From NCBI GenBank assembly GCA_913061335.1, contig CAJXTP010000117.1:1-8938 (forward strand): a DNA stretch of 8,938 bases. The letters run 5' to 3'. Source of the DNA: an uncultured Loktanella sp. (lineage in GTDB: Bacteria > Pseudomonadota > Alphaproteobacteria > Rhodobacterales > Rhodobacteraceae). Within the stretch, counting starts at the first letter, position 1; each line of letters opens with the position of its first letter. The translations under genes and the position numbers were made by a program. Below are positions 1-6,417 of the stretch, piece after piece. Under the pieces are notes generated by a model. That model saw only the letters and a program-made list of their open reading frames with translations. It was not told the origin of the DNA and made no database searches.

Positions 1-6
1 ATAGGA

Positions 7-642
7 TCAGGTCAGGATACCCTTGATCTGATCCGCCACCGCTTGGCCCAGCACCGCGTGGGCCGCTTTATCAAAATGAATACCGTCGATTTCGCTGCTG
101 GCGATATGCGCGCCTGCGTCCATGAAGTGCACAGCACGACGGGTCGCGACGCGGGCATATAAGGCGGGCAGGGCGCGTGATACCTGCACGCTATCAACAA
201 AATCAGCGGCAAAAACGCCAGTGCCAATGACCGCTGGTGGGCAGATCAGCAAAATCTCAAACCCGCCATGGCGATCCTGCAACTCATCCGTCAGCGCGAT
301 CTTCACAAGCGCATCGACATGGGCTGCAATCAGGGCGGCGGTTTTGCCGTGATGGGCCTGTAAATCATTGGTGCCCAACATGATCGTCAGCACATCAATC
401 GGCCCGTGGCTTGCCAACGCAATGCGCAGCCCCAACTGGCCATCCATATGCGCACCCATATTCGGATCACCGTGGCCCGCAGCCAGCCTGCCGCCCAATC
501 CTTCTTCGATCAGGTTCACGCCCGCCGCCTGCGCCATGACCACAGGCCAGCGACGCGCAAGGCGCGGATGATGATCCAATGACCCCATCGGCGGCGTCCC
601 GTGGGTGTTGCTGTCGCCATATGTCAGAACGGTATGTGTCAT
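7..642 (-). CDS. SGNH/GDSL-family hydrolase (arylesterase-like)
   Basis: A 211-residue serine esterase or lipase-like hydrolase of the SGNH superfamily. The conserved blocks are visible in order. Block I is GDSNTHG at residues 9-15, with Ser11 as the likely nucleophile. Block II lies around EEGLGGR, 46-52. Block III is GTND, 90-93, with Asn92. Block V is DGIH, 186-189, with Asp186 and His189 completing the triad. The relatives I know read GLNGR in block II, so the Asn-to-Gly change here is a small oddity. I see no signal peptide, so the enzyme is probably cytoplasmic. Length fits the small arylesterase subgroup. The start is the only sensible one because block I begins nine residues in. No Shine-Dalgarno precedes it; a promoter-like pair directly upstream suggests a leaderless message. 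The gene is transcribed away from the CnoX gene. The natural substrate cannot be told from sequence. Confidence 0.9.
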   Translation of the reverse strand: MTHTVLTYGDSNTHGTPPMGSLDHHPRLARRWPVVMAQAAGVNLIEEGLGGRLAAGHGDPNMGAHMDGQLGLRIALASHGPIDVLTIMLGTNDLQAHHGKTAALIAAHVDALVKIALTDELQDRHGGFEILLICPPAVIGTGVFAADFVDSVQVSRALPALYARVATRRAVHFMDAGAHIASSEIDGIHFDKAAHAVLGQAVADQIKGILT

Positions 643-648
643 AAACCC

Positions 649-677
649 ACGCTAGCCGCGCAATTCATCGTGGTAAA
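649..677 (-). promoter_or_regulatory. Candidate promoter of the SGNH hydrolase gene (leaderless)
   Basis: On the minus strand a -35-like TTTACC (672-677) and a -10-like TAGCGT (649-654, within GGCTAGCGTGGG) are separated by exactly 17 bases. With standard spacing the +1 falls on base 642, the A of the start codon. That would give a leaderless mRNA and would explain the missing Shine-Dalgarno. The GCTA start of the -10 resembles the GCTANAWC-type element described for Caulobacter housekeeping promoters. The call is inferred from motif geometry only. Confidence 0.4.
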
Positions 678-689
678 GTCCGCCAAAGC

Positions 690-700
690 CCCCATATAAG
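690..700 (+). promoter_or_regulatory. Candidate -10 region upstream of the CnoX gene, sigma-32-like
   Basis: CCCCATAT at 690-697 matches the CCCCATNT -10 consensus of heat-shock (RpoH) promoters, and the overlapping TATAAG (695-700) resembles a housekeeping -10. Neither has a convincing -35 at the right distance; I see no CTTG. If used, the message would start near 704-707, with a leader of about 25 bases containing AGGAGA (719-724) six bases before the start codon. Heat-shock control would suit a chaperedoxin, but the missing -35 keeps this weak. Confidence 0.25.
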
Positions 701-729
701 AGGCGAACACCGGATTTCAGGAGACGACC

Positions 730-1644
730 ATGATAGGCTTGACCGACACCCCGACAGCGACAGCGGCAACGACACATATTATGGACGGCACCGAAGCGTC
801 ATTCATGCAAGACGTGATTGAAACCTCCAAAACGATCCCCGTGATCGTTGATTTCTGGGCGCAGTGGTGCGGCCCATGCAAAACGCTCGGACCTTCAATC
901 GAGGCCGCAGTGGCCAAGGCCGATGGCCGCGTAAAGCTGGTGAAAATTGACGTAGACGCAAACCCAGCAATCGCCGCCCAACTTCAAGTACAGTCGCTCC
1001 CGATGGTTTATGCGTTCTTCAACGGACAACCTGTTGACGGTTTCCAAGGGGCTATTCCACCATCCGAAGTAAACGCCTTTGTTGATAAAATTGTCGCCAT
1101 GGGACCAGAGCCTGACAACGGACTTGATGACGCTGTTGAAGCAGCCGAAGGCATGATGACCGACGGTGATTTCGGCGATGCAGCCGAAACATTCACAGCA
1201 ATCCTATCCGAAGACGACATGCACGCGGTAGCCTACGGCGGTCTCGTGCGCGCGCACATCGCGCTTGGCGAATTGGATCAGGCCGAGGCGGTCCTCAACG
1301 GCGCTCCCGCCGAAATTTCCACCGACGCAGCAATTGACGCAGCCCACGCGCAGCTGACCCTTGCACGAAAAGCAGCGGATGCGGGGCCAGTCGATGACCT
1401 GCGCGCAGCCGTTGACGCAGATCCAGACAACCACAAGGCACGGATTGAACTGGCAAACGCGCTGATGGCTAATGACGACGCGACAGGCGCAGTCGACGAA
1501 CTGCTCGAAAGCTTCCGGCGTGACCGGACATGGAACGACGGCGCAGCACGCGCCGAATTGTTCACGATCTTTGACGCATTGGCACCAACCGATCCGGTTG
1601 TTTTGAACGGGCGGCGCAAACTTTCGTCAATGATATTTGCCTGA
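730..1644 (+). CDS. cnoX: CnoX/YbbN-type chaperedoxin (thioredoxin plus TPR)
   Basis: A 304-residue cytoplasmic protein with an N-terminal thioredoxin domain (about 18-108) fused to a helical TPR-like region (about 115-304). The thioredoxin part has the redox-active WCGPC motif with Cys47 and Cys50, and the cis-proline loop SLPM with Pro91. The C-terminus, containing RRDRTWNDGAARAELF and ending in GRRKLSSMIFA, is typical of the YbbN family. CnoX proteins hold unfolding substrates during stress and pass them to refolding chaperones. E. coli CnoX lacks one active-site cysteine, whereas alphaproteobacterial members such as the Caulobacter protein keep CXXC and are reported to have thioredoxin activity, so this one is probably both a holdase and a reductase. 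AGGAGA at 719-724 supports the start. It heads a likely operon with the LON-domain gene 27 bases downstream. Confidence 0.9.
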   Translation: MIGLTDTPTATAATTHIMDGTEASFMQDVIETSKTIPVIVDFWAQWCGPCKTLGPSIEAAVAKADGRVKLVKIDVDANPAIAAQLQVQSLPMVYAFFNGQPVDGFQGAIPPSEVNAFVDKIVAMGPEPDNGLDDAVEAAEGMMTDGDFGDAAETFTAILSEDDMHAVAYGGLVRAHIALGELDQAEAVLNGAPAEISTDAAIDAAHAQLTLARKAADAGPVDDLRAAVDADPDNHKARIELANALMANDDATGAVDELLESFRRDRTWNDGAARAELFTIFDALAPTDPVVLNGRRKLSSMIFA

Positions 1645-1664
1645 CTCGAAAATCAGCCTAAGTT
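1637..1664 (+). promoter_or_regulatory. Possible internal promoter before the LON-domain gene
   Basis: TTGCCT (1637-1642) and TAAGTT (1659-1664, within CCTAAGTTTCTGGG) are 16 bases apart. They would place +1 near 1671, one base before the next start codon. The following gene lacks a clear Shine-Dalgarno, so leaderless initiation from an internal promoter is possible. The -35 overlaps the end of the cnoX coding region. Both hexamers are poor matches, so read-through from cnoX is an equally good explanation for expression. Confidence 0.2.
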
Positions 1665-1671
1665 TCTGGGT

Positions 1672-2313
1672 ATGACAAAAACAATTGACCTCCCCGACAC
1701 GATCCCCGTGTTCCCTTTGCCCGGTGCGCTGCTTTTGCCGCGCACCCGATTGCCGCTAAACTTGTTTGAACCGCGCTATCTGCAAATGCTCGATGACGTG
1801 CTCAAAACCGAGCATCGGTTGATCGGGATGGTACAAACATACGACGGGCCAGATGGCGTCGAAAAACTGCACAGCATCGGATGCGCTGGGCGGGTGACGG
1901 CGTTTTCTGAAACCGAAGACGGGCGATATATGATCACGCTTGCGGGGGCCTCGCGGTTCCGGGTGATCGGCGAAGTCGACGGATTTGTCCCCTACAGACG
2001 TGCGCGCGTGAACTGGCAAGGGTTTGACCGCGATCTTGGCGACATTGAAACAGACGATACGTTTGACCGACAAAAATTCATCGACGTGCTGGTCAGGTTC
2101 TTTGACGATAAGGGGCTGCAAACCGACTGGGAAACCCTACGCGAAGCCGAGGACGAATTACTGATAAACTCGCTCTCGATGCTGTGCCCGTTTGAACCCG
2201 AAGATAAACAAGCCCTGCTTGAAGCGCCCTCATTGACCACGCGCCGCGAAACGCTCACAACGTTGATAGAATATTCGCTCCGTGGCGGATCACCCGAGGA
2301 AATAATGCAATGA
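1672..2313 (+). CDS. LON peptidase N-terminal (substrate-binding) domain protein
   Basis: A 213-residue stand-alone version of the Lon protease N-terminal domain (family PF02190). The opening IPVFPLPGALLLPRTRLPLNLFEPRY (residues 11-36) is the hallmark strand-turn region of the fold. It is followed by GMVQ (52-55), the GCAGRVT segment (70-76) and a helical C-terminal half. There is no AAA+ motor and no Ser-Lys protease domain, so the protein is not itself a protease. Its length is usual for single-domain bacterial members, whose function is not settled; a role in substrate recognition or protein quality control is inferred from the Lon domain. Its position after a chaperedoxin fits that idea but does not prove it. 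No Shine-Dalgarno is obvious before the ATG (nearest is CTGGG at 1666-1670). Its stop overlaps the next start (ATGA, 2310-2313). Confidence 0.88.
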   Translation: MTKTIDLPDTIPVFPLPGALLLPRTRLPLNLFEPRYLQMLDDVLKTEHRLIGMVQTYDGPDGVEKLHSIGCAGRVTAFSETEDGRYMITLAGASRFRVIGEVDGFVPYRRARVNWQGFDRDLGDIETDDTFDRQKFIDVLVRFFDDKGLQTDWETLREAEDELLINSLSMLCPFEPEDKQALLEAPSLTTRRETLTTLIEYSLRGGSPEEIMQ

Positions 2314-2489
2314 CCGACGCACGATTTGACCCCAAAATGCTCGAGGCATTGATCTGCCCGCAGACCCGCGGCACCTTGGTTTATGACGCACAAACGCAGG
2401 AACTGATCTCGAAAAATGCGAATCTCGCCTTCCCGATCCGCAACGGCATTCCGGTGATGTTGCTCGACGAGGCACGCACGCTAGACTAG
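2310..2489 (+). CDS. Trm112-family small protein (YcaR-like), zinc ligands mostly lost
   Basis: A 59-residue protein reading MTDARFDPKMLEALICPQTR at its start and ending ARTLD. It matches the Trm112/YcaR (UPF0434) pattern: a LLExLxCP-type start (residues 11-17), an aromatic and acidic strand (LVYD, 23-26), QELI (30-33), and the signature LAFPIRNGIPVMLLDEAR (39-56). Trm112 proteins are small zinc-binding partners that activate methyltransferases; the role of bacterial members is poorly defined. E. coli YcaR keeps CPVC and ELIC, but here only Cys16 remains: the CPxC position reads CPQT and the ELIC cysteine is serine. A GAGGA (2296-2300) lies nine bases before the start. The ATGA overlap with the LON-domain gene indicates translational coupling. 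It is short and easily missed, but the family pattern is clear. Confidence 0.85.
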   Translation: MTDARFDPKMLEALICPQTRGTLVYDAQTQELISKNANLAFPIRNGIPVMLLDEARTLD

Positions 2490-2491
2490 CG
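2479..2491. repeat. Short perfect inverted repeat at a convergent gene junction
   Basis: CGCTAG, one central A, then CTAGCG forms a perfect 6-base inverted repeat. It covers the last codons and TAG stop of the Trm112-family gene and ends two bases before the stop codon of the convergent UbiH-family gene. As RNA it could form only a four-pair stem with a small loop, with no U-tract, so it is a weak terminator at best. It could also be a protein site or chance. Confidence 0.35.
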
Positions 2492-2492
2492 A

Positions 2493-3701
2493 TCATTGCA
2501 TCAGTTTAGGCAGATCACCTGTCAGGCCAGCGGCTTCACGAATAAATCCACGTCGCAATGCTGGGGCTGCATTTATCGCCGCCATCCCAATATCACGCGC
2601 CGCACGTAACAGCGGATTATCATTTGAAAACAATCTGTTGAACGCATCTGTAGATAACGCCAGCGTCGTCGTGTCGAACCTGCGCCATGTCTGATAACGG
2701 GCCAGCGGTTGCGCACCCCCGATGTCTTCACCACGCGCGCGGGCCTCTGACAACACCTGCGCTAAGGCAGCCACATCACGCAAACCAGCGTTTAAACCTT
2801 GCCCGGCAATCGGATGGACGCCGTGTGCCGCGTCCCCGATCAAGGCAACACGGTCAGCAATAAACGACTGCGCCAGCGTCAGCCCAAGCGGATACGAAAA
2901 CCGTGCGCCCTCCAGTGAAATCTGCCCAAGGAAACTGCCAAACGCGGGGCGCAGGGCATCCAAGAATTCAGCATCATCCAGTGCCATCAATTGCGCCGCG
3001 CGGTCCGTGGTTTCCGACCAAACGATCGACGACCGATTGCCTGTTAGCGGCAAAATCGCGAGCGGCCCGTTTGGCATGAAAAACTGATGCGCGATCCCGC
3101 CGTGGGGTTTGTCATGTGCCACCGCACAGACCACCGCAGTCTGATCATACCCCCAGCCGATCCGCTTGATCCCTGCACGTTTCGCAGTACCACTGCCACG
3201 CCCATCCGACCCAATCAGCAGGCGACCAGACACGGTATTGCCACTGTCCAACGTCACCGTCACGCCGTCTGGCATGATATCTTGGGCAACAACGCGCGCA
3301 CCGTCGATCTGCGTGATCAAATCCGACCCGTCCATCGCGGCCAAAAACGCGGCGCGCAAATGACGATCCTCGACCAAAAACCCCATCGGGCCTTCTTCAA
3401 TCTCGGCATGGTCAAAATGCATCATCCACGGGGCACCGCCCTCGCCAGCGCGACCATCAGTGACCTTAATTTCCAACATCGGCTGGGCATGCTCCGCGAC
3501 AGCCCCCCACACGCCGATCCCTTGCAATAGCCGCTTTGACGTCAGCGCCAGCGCATACGACCGCCCGTCAAAATCGCGCAGCGACCGGATGGCGGAAGGC
3601 AACGCATCAATGATGGTCACAGAAAATCCAGCGCCCGCCGCAGCCAGCGCCAATGCAGGGCCATTCAGGCCGCCGCCTACGATGATAAGTTCACTATCCA
3701 T
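2493..3701 (-). CDS. ubiH: UbiH/UbiF/COQ6-family FAD-dependent ubiquinone biosynthesis hydroxylase
   Basis: A 402-residue class A flavoprotein monooxygenase that uses FAD and O2 to hydroxylate the aromatic ring of ubiquinone precursors at the inner face of the membrane. The N-terminal dinucleotide-binding motif is GGGLNG (residues 9-14). The DG motif is GSDGRGS (164-170). The second FAD-binding stretch, GDAAHGVHPIAGQGLN (289-304), is the UbiH/COQ6 family signature. Length is typical. The frame opens at 3764, but the start at 3701 (MDSELIIVGGG) puts the Rossmann strand immediately at the N-terminus, as in homologues, and leaves room for the amidase promoter. No Shine-Dalgarno is present; a promoter-like pair abuts this ATG. 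The gene converges on the Trm112-family gene with 3 bases between stops. Which ring position it hydroxylates cannot be decided, because alphaproteobacteria differ in their set of these enzymes. Confidence 0.9.
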   Translation of the reverse strand: MDSELIIVGGGLNGPALALAAAGAGFSVTIIDALPSAIRSLRDFDGRSYALALTSKRLLQGIGVWGAVAEHAQPMLEIKVTDGRAGEGGAPWMMHFDHAEIEEGPMGFLVEDRHLRAAFLAAMDGSDLITQIDGARVVAQDIMPDGVTVTLDSGNTVSGRLLIGSDGRGSGTAKRAGIKRIGWGYDQTAVVCAVAHDKPHGGIAHQFFMPNGPLAILPLTGNRSSIVWSETTDRAAQLMALDDAEFLDALRPAFGSFLGQISLEGARFSYPLGLTLAQSFIADRVALIGDAAHGVHPIAGQGLNAGLRDVAALAQVLSEARARGEDIGGAQPLARYQTWRRFDTTTLALSTDAFNRLFSNDNPLLRAARDIGMAAINAAPALRRGFIREAAGLTGDLPKLMQ

Positions 3702-3708
3702 ACATCGC

Positions 3709-3736
3709 AATATGGGCAGCGACGCGGGATTGTCCA
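3709..3736 (-). promoter_or_regulatory. Candidate promoter of the UbiH-family gene (leaderless)
   Basis: On the minus strand TGGACA (3731-3736) and CATATT (3709-3714) are 16 bases apart. The predicted +1 is base 3702, one base before the ATG at 3701, so the message would be essentially leaderless. This agrees with the absence of a Shine-Dalgarno. The -35 occupies almost the same bases as the -35 of the divergent amidase promoter. Confidence 0.4.
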
Positions 3737-3758
3737 TGCGTGGCAGTGTCGCTAGCGT
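3730..3758 (+). promoter_or_regulatory. Candidate promoter of the amidase gene
   Basis: TTGTCC (3730-3735) and TAGCGT (3753-3758, within CGCTAGCGTGGA) are 17 bases apart. The predicted +1 near 3765 gives a 16-base leader that contains the Shine-Dalgarno AAGGGA (3770-3775), five bases before the start codon. The -10 block GCTAGCGTGG is identical over ten bases to the one proposed for the SGNH hydrolase gene. Confidence 0.45.
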
Positions 3759-3780
3759 GGACAAAACGAAAGGGACGGCA

Positions 3781-5109
3781 ATGCAAGACTGGCTTTGGAT
3801 GACAGCGGCGGATTTGGGACGCGGTATTGGCGCGGGGGATATCGACCCCGTTGATCTGACCGAAACCTATCTGGCAGCCATCGACGCACACCCCCTTAGC
3901 CACCGGATTTACACCGTCGTCACCCATGACCGTGCGCGGGTTGAGGCAAAAGCTTCCAGCATGCGCGCGAAATCAGGCCAACGGCGCAGCCCTCTCGACG
4001 GTGTGCCCGTGTCGTGGAAAGACCTGATCGACAGCGCAGGCACCGTGACCCAAGCAGGCACGCGGCTGATGGACGGGCGCGTGCCCGACACCGACGCCGA
4101 CGTATTGGTCGCAGGTACCGCCGCTGGCCTCGTTTGCCTTGGCAAAACGCACCTGTCTGAAATCGCGTTCAGCGGGCTGGGCTATAACCCACAGATGGAA
4201 ACGCCGCCCTGCGTGAACGACGCAGACGCCGTGCCGGGCGGGTCCAGCTCTGGGGCTGCGGCCTCTGTTGCGTTCGGTCTTGCAGCAGCGGCAGTCGGGT
4301 CTGACACAGGCGGATCAGTCCGTATTCCGTCGGCTTGGAACGACCTCGTCGGCCTAAAAACCACGCACGGGCGGATCACCCTGAACGGCGTTGTGCCACT
4401 TTGCCTGACGTTCGACACCATCGGCCCGCTTTGCCGATCCGTCGAAGACGCGGGCCTGATGCTTGCCGCCCTTGAAGGCACAAAACCCGCCGACATGACC
4501 GGATTGCCGCTGCAGGGTCGGCGCTTTGCTATTCTCGACACCATTGCGATGGACGATCTGCGCGACGGGCCGCGCGACGCATTCAACACTGCCGTTGAGC
4601 GGATAAAATCAGCAGGCGGCACCGTCGACCATATCGAAATCCCCGATCTGCACGACGCCTTTGCGATGGCCGGACCGCTGTTTTGCGCCGATGCCTACGG
4701 CTGGTGGAAAGACCATGTTGAAGCCGCGCCACAAAAAATGTTCCCGCAAATCCTTGAACGGGTCAGGGCAGGGCGCGACGTGCTGGCCGCCGATTATGTG
4801 GCGCATTGGATTAAACTGCGTGAAATACGCGAAACCTACGCCCATGCGACTGCGGGCTTTGACGCCGTGATCTGCCCAACAGCACCGAATTTGCCGCCAA
4901 ACCTCGCGCGATTGAACTCTGATCCGGATTATTACCGCGTCGAAAACCTGCTGGCACTGCGCAACACGCGGATCGGCAATCTGATGGGCTTGGCATCGCT
5001 CACCCTCCCGACTCCAACGCCGTCTTGCGGAATTATGCTCAATGGACCCGCCGGATCAGAGGAAAAATTACTGCGGCTTGGGGGCGGCGTGGCCACAGCG
5101 CTGGCCTAA
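3781..5109 (+). CDS. Amidase-signature family hydrolase
   Basis: A 442-residue amidase-signature enzyme that hydrolyses a C-N amide bond. The Ser-cisSer-Lys triad is complete: Lys80 in VSWKD, cis-Ser155 in PGGSSSGAA, and nucleophile Ser179 in GSDTGGSVRIPSAW. The spacings (75 and 24 residues) equal those of the known triad in mammalian fatty acid amide hydrolase. The C-terminal half carries FDAVICPTAP and the late LASLTLP segment usual in the family. There is no signal peptide. It resembles GatA, but it is not beside gatB or gatC and is somewhat short, so a free-standing amidase of unknown substrate is the better call. The frame is open from 3460, but the ATG at 3781 has an AAGGGA Shine-Dalgarno and gives the normal family N-terminus (LTAADL-like WMTAADLGRGI). 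It is divergent from the UbiH-family gene. Confidence 0.9.
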   Translation: MQDWLWMTAADLGRGIGAGDIDPVDLTETYLAAIDAHPLSHRIYTVVTHDRARVEAKASSMRAKSGQRRSPLDGVPVSWKDLIDSAGTVTQAGTRLMDGRVPDTDADVLVAGTAAGLVCLGKTHLSEIAFSGLGYNPQMETPPCVNDADAVPGGSSSGAAASVAFGLAAAAVGSDTGGSVRIPSAWNDLVGLKTTHGRITLNGVVPLCLTFDTIGPLCRSVEDAGLMLAALEGTKPADMTGLPLQGRRFAILDTIAMDDLRDGPRDAFNTAVERIKSAGGTVDHIEIPDLHDAFAMAGPLFCADAYGWWKDHVEAAPQKMFPQILERVRAGRDVLAADYVAHWIKLREIRETYAHATAGFDAVICPTAPNLPPNLARLNSDPDYYRVENLLALRNTRIGNLMGLASLTLPTPTPSCGIMLNGPAGSEEKLLRLGGGVATALA

Positions 5110-5155
5110 ATGCCACAATTGGTCCACGCATCACCGTTGATCTTGCTTGATTTTC

Positions 5156-5185
5156 TGGACAGCGACACCCGCCTCAGGCTAGTTT
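5156..5185 (+). promoter_or_regulatory. Candidate promoter of the aminotransferase-ftsK unit
   Basis: The 118-base gap after the amidase contains TGGACA (5156-5161) and TAGTTT (5180-5185, within GGCTAGTTTGGG), 18 bases apart. The predicted +1 near 5192 gives a leader of about 36 bases with GAGG (5219-5222) five bases before the ATG. The -10 block resembles those at 649-654 and 3753-3758. I see no strong terminator hairpin in this gap, so read-through from the amidase gene remains possible. Confidence 0.35.
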
Positions 5186-5227
5186 GGGACAAAGCGGGGC
5201 GAAATGATCCCGTAAATTGAGGCAGTT

Positions 5228-6406
5228 ATGATTTTTCCCGAGCGGTTCTCGAACCTCCCGGTTGCGACGTGGCCCCGTTTGCGCGCCCTTTTGGATGTGC
5301 CCACCGACGCTACGGATGTGATCAATATGACGATTGGCGAGCCCCGCCATGCGTTTCCCCCATTCGTGGGCGACATTTTGGCGGCAAATTTATCCAGCCT
5401 TGGCCAATACCCCAACAACAACGGCACCGACGATCTGTTGACCGCTATCAGCGGTTATCTGAACCGGCGCTACGACATCACCGTGCCGGCAAGCGAAATT
5501 CTGGCGCTGAACGGCACACGCGAAGGGCTGTATAACGCCGCAATGGCGCTGTGCCCAGAAACCAAGAACGGGCAAAAGCCTGTGATTTTAACGCCAAATC
5601 CGTTTTATCCAGTTTACGCGGTAGCGGCTTTGTCAGTAAATGCCGATCCGGTTTTTGTGCCTGCAACACTTGCCACCGGAAACCTGCCAGACTTCGCAGG
5701 ACTGCCCAAAGACATCCTTGACCGGACAGCGATTGCGTACATCTGTTCGCCCGCGAACCCGCAAGGGGCGGTCGCCGACCGGACATATTGGGAAACGCTG
5801 ATCGGTTTGGCTGAAAAACACAACTTCCAGATTTTCGCCGATGAATGCTACGCCGAGATTTACCGTGACACGGCCCCCATCGGGGCGTTGCAAGTGGCGC
5901 GCGACATGGGCGCAGACCCTGAACGGGTCGTTATATTCCATTCATTATCCAAGCGGTCAAACATGCCTGGCTTGCGGTCCGGCTTTTGTGCGGGCGGGCC
6001 AAAAAGCATCGCGCGCATCCTTGCTTTGCGGGCCTACGCAGGCGCACCGCTTCCGGGTCCATTTCAGGCCGTCGCGGCAGCAGCATGGGCCGACGACGAA
6101 CACGTTGTGGAAAACCGCAGACTCTACCATCAAAAATACAAAATCGCAGACGACACACTGGGCCACATCGACGGCTATCAGTCCCCACAAGCCGGATTTT
6201 TCCTTTGGCTTCCGGTGGACAACGGTGAGGCCGCAGCGGTCAAGCTTTGGCAACAGGCAGGTGTGCGGACCCTTCCGGGCGCATATCTTAGCCGCGACGC
6301 CGACGGGTCAAACCCTGGCGATAAATTTATTCGGGTGGCCATGGTCGCCCCAACACAAGAATTACAGCGCGGGCTCACCCTGATCCGCGACTGTCTTTAC
6401 GGCTGA
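5228..6406 (+). CDS. Class I/II PLP-dependent aminotransferase (DapC-like)
   Basis: A 392-residue fold-type I aminotransferase that moves an amino group between an amino acid and a 2-oxo acid using pyridoxal phosphate. The cofactor residues can be placed: Asn177 in SPANPQG, Asp205 and Tyr208 in ADECYAE, and the Schiff-base Lys242 in HSLSKRSNMPGLRSGF with Arg250 as phosphate contact. Arg369 in FIRVAM is the likely substrate-carboxylate arginine. YPNNNGTDDLLTAI (61-74) and NPFYPVY (124-130) are also typical. The overall pattern recalls succinyldiaminopimelate aminotransferases (DapC) of the lysine pathway, but no other lysine gene is nearby and the substrate class is easily misassigned. A GAGG at 5219-5222 supports the start. 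Its stop codon overlaps the Shine-Dalgarno of ftsK, so the two are probably co-transcribed and coupled. Confidence 0.88.
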   Translation: MIFPERFSNLPVATWPRLRALLDVPTDATDVINMTIGEPRHAFPPFVGDILAANLSSLGQYPNNNGTDDLLTAISGYLNRRYDITVPASEILALNGTREGLYNAAMALCPETKNGQKPVILTPNPFYPVYAVAALSVNADPVFVPATLATGNLPDFAGLPKDILDRTAIAYICSPANPQGAVADRTYWETLIGLAEKHNFQIFADECYAEIYRDTAPIGALQVARDMGADPERVVIFHSLSKRSNMPGLRSGFCAGGPKSIARILALRAYAGAPLPGPFQAVAAAAWADDEHVVENRRLYHQKYKIADDTLGHIDGYQSPQAGFFLWLPVDNGEAAAVKLWQQAGVRTLPGAYLSRDADGSNPGDKFIRVAMVAPTQELQRGLTLIRDCLYG

Positions 6407-6417
6407 GGAATTTAAGC

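Noticed and set aside
3702..3764. Longer start of the UbiH-family protein at 3764 (21 extra residues)
   Set aside because: The extra residues precede the Rossmann strand that normally begins the protein, they would overlap the amidase promoter, and no ribosome-binding site supports them.
3460..3780. Upstream extension of the amidase frame to 3460
   Set aside because: It would overlap the UbiH-family gene antisense and add 107 residues without family similarity. The ATG at 3781 has a good Shine-Dalgarno and the expected N-terminus.
5841..6383. A 180-codon plus-strand open frame inside the aminotransferase gene
   Set aside because: It is an out-of-frame shadow of a gene with complete catalytic motifs, and it shows no recognisable domain.
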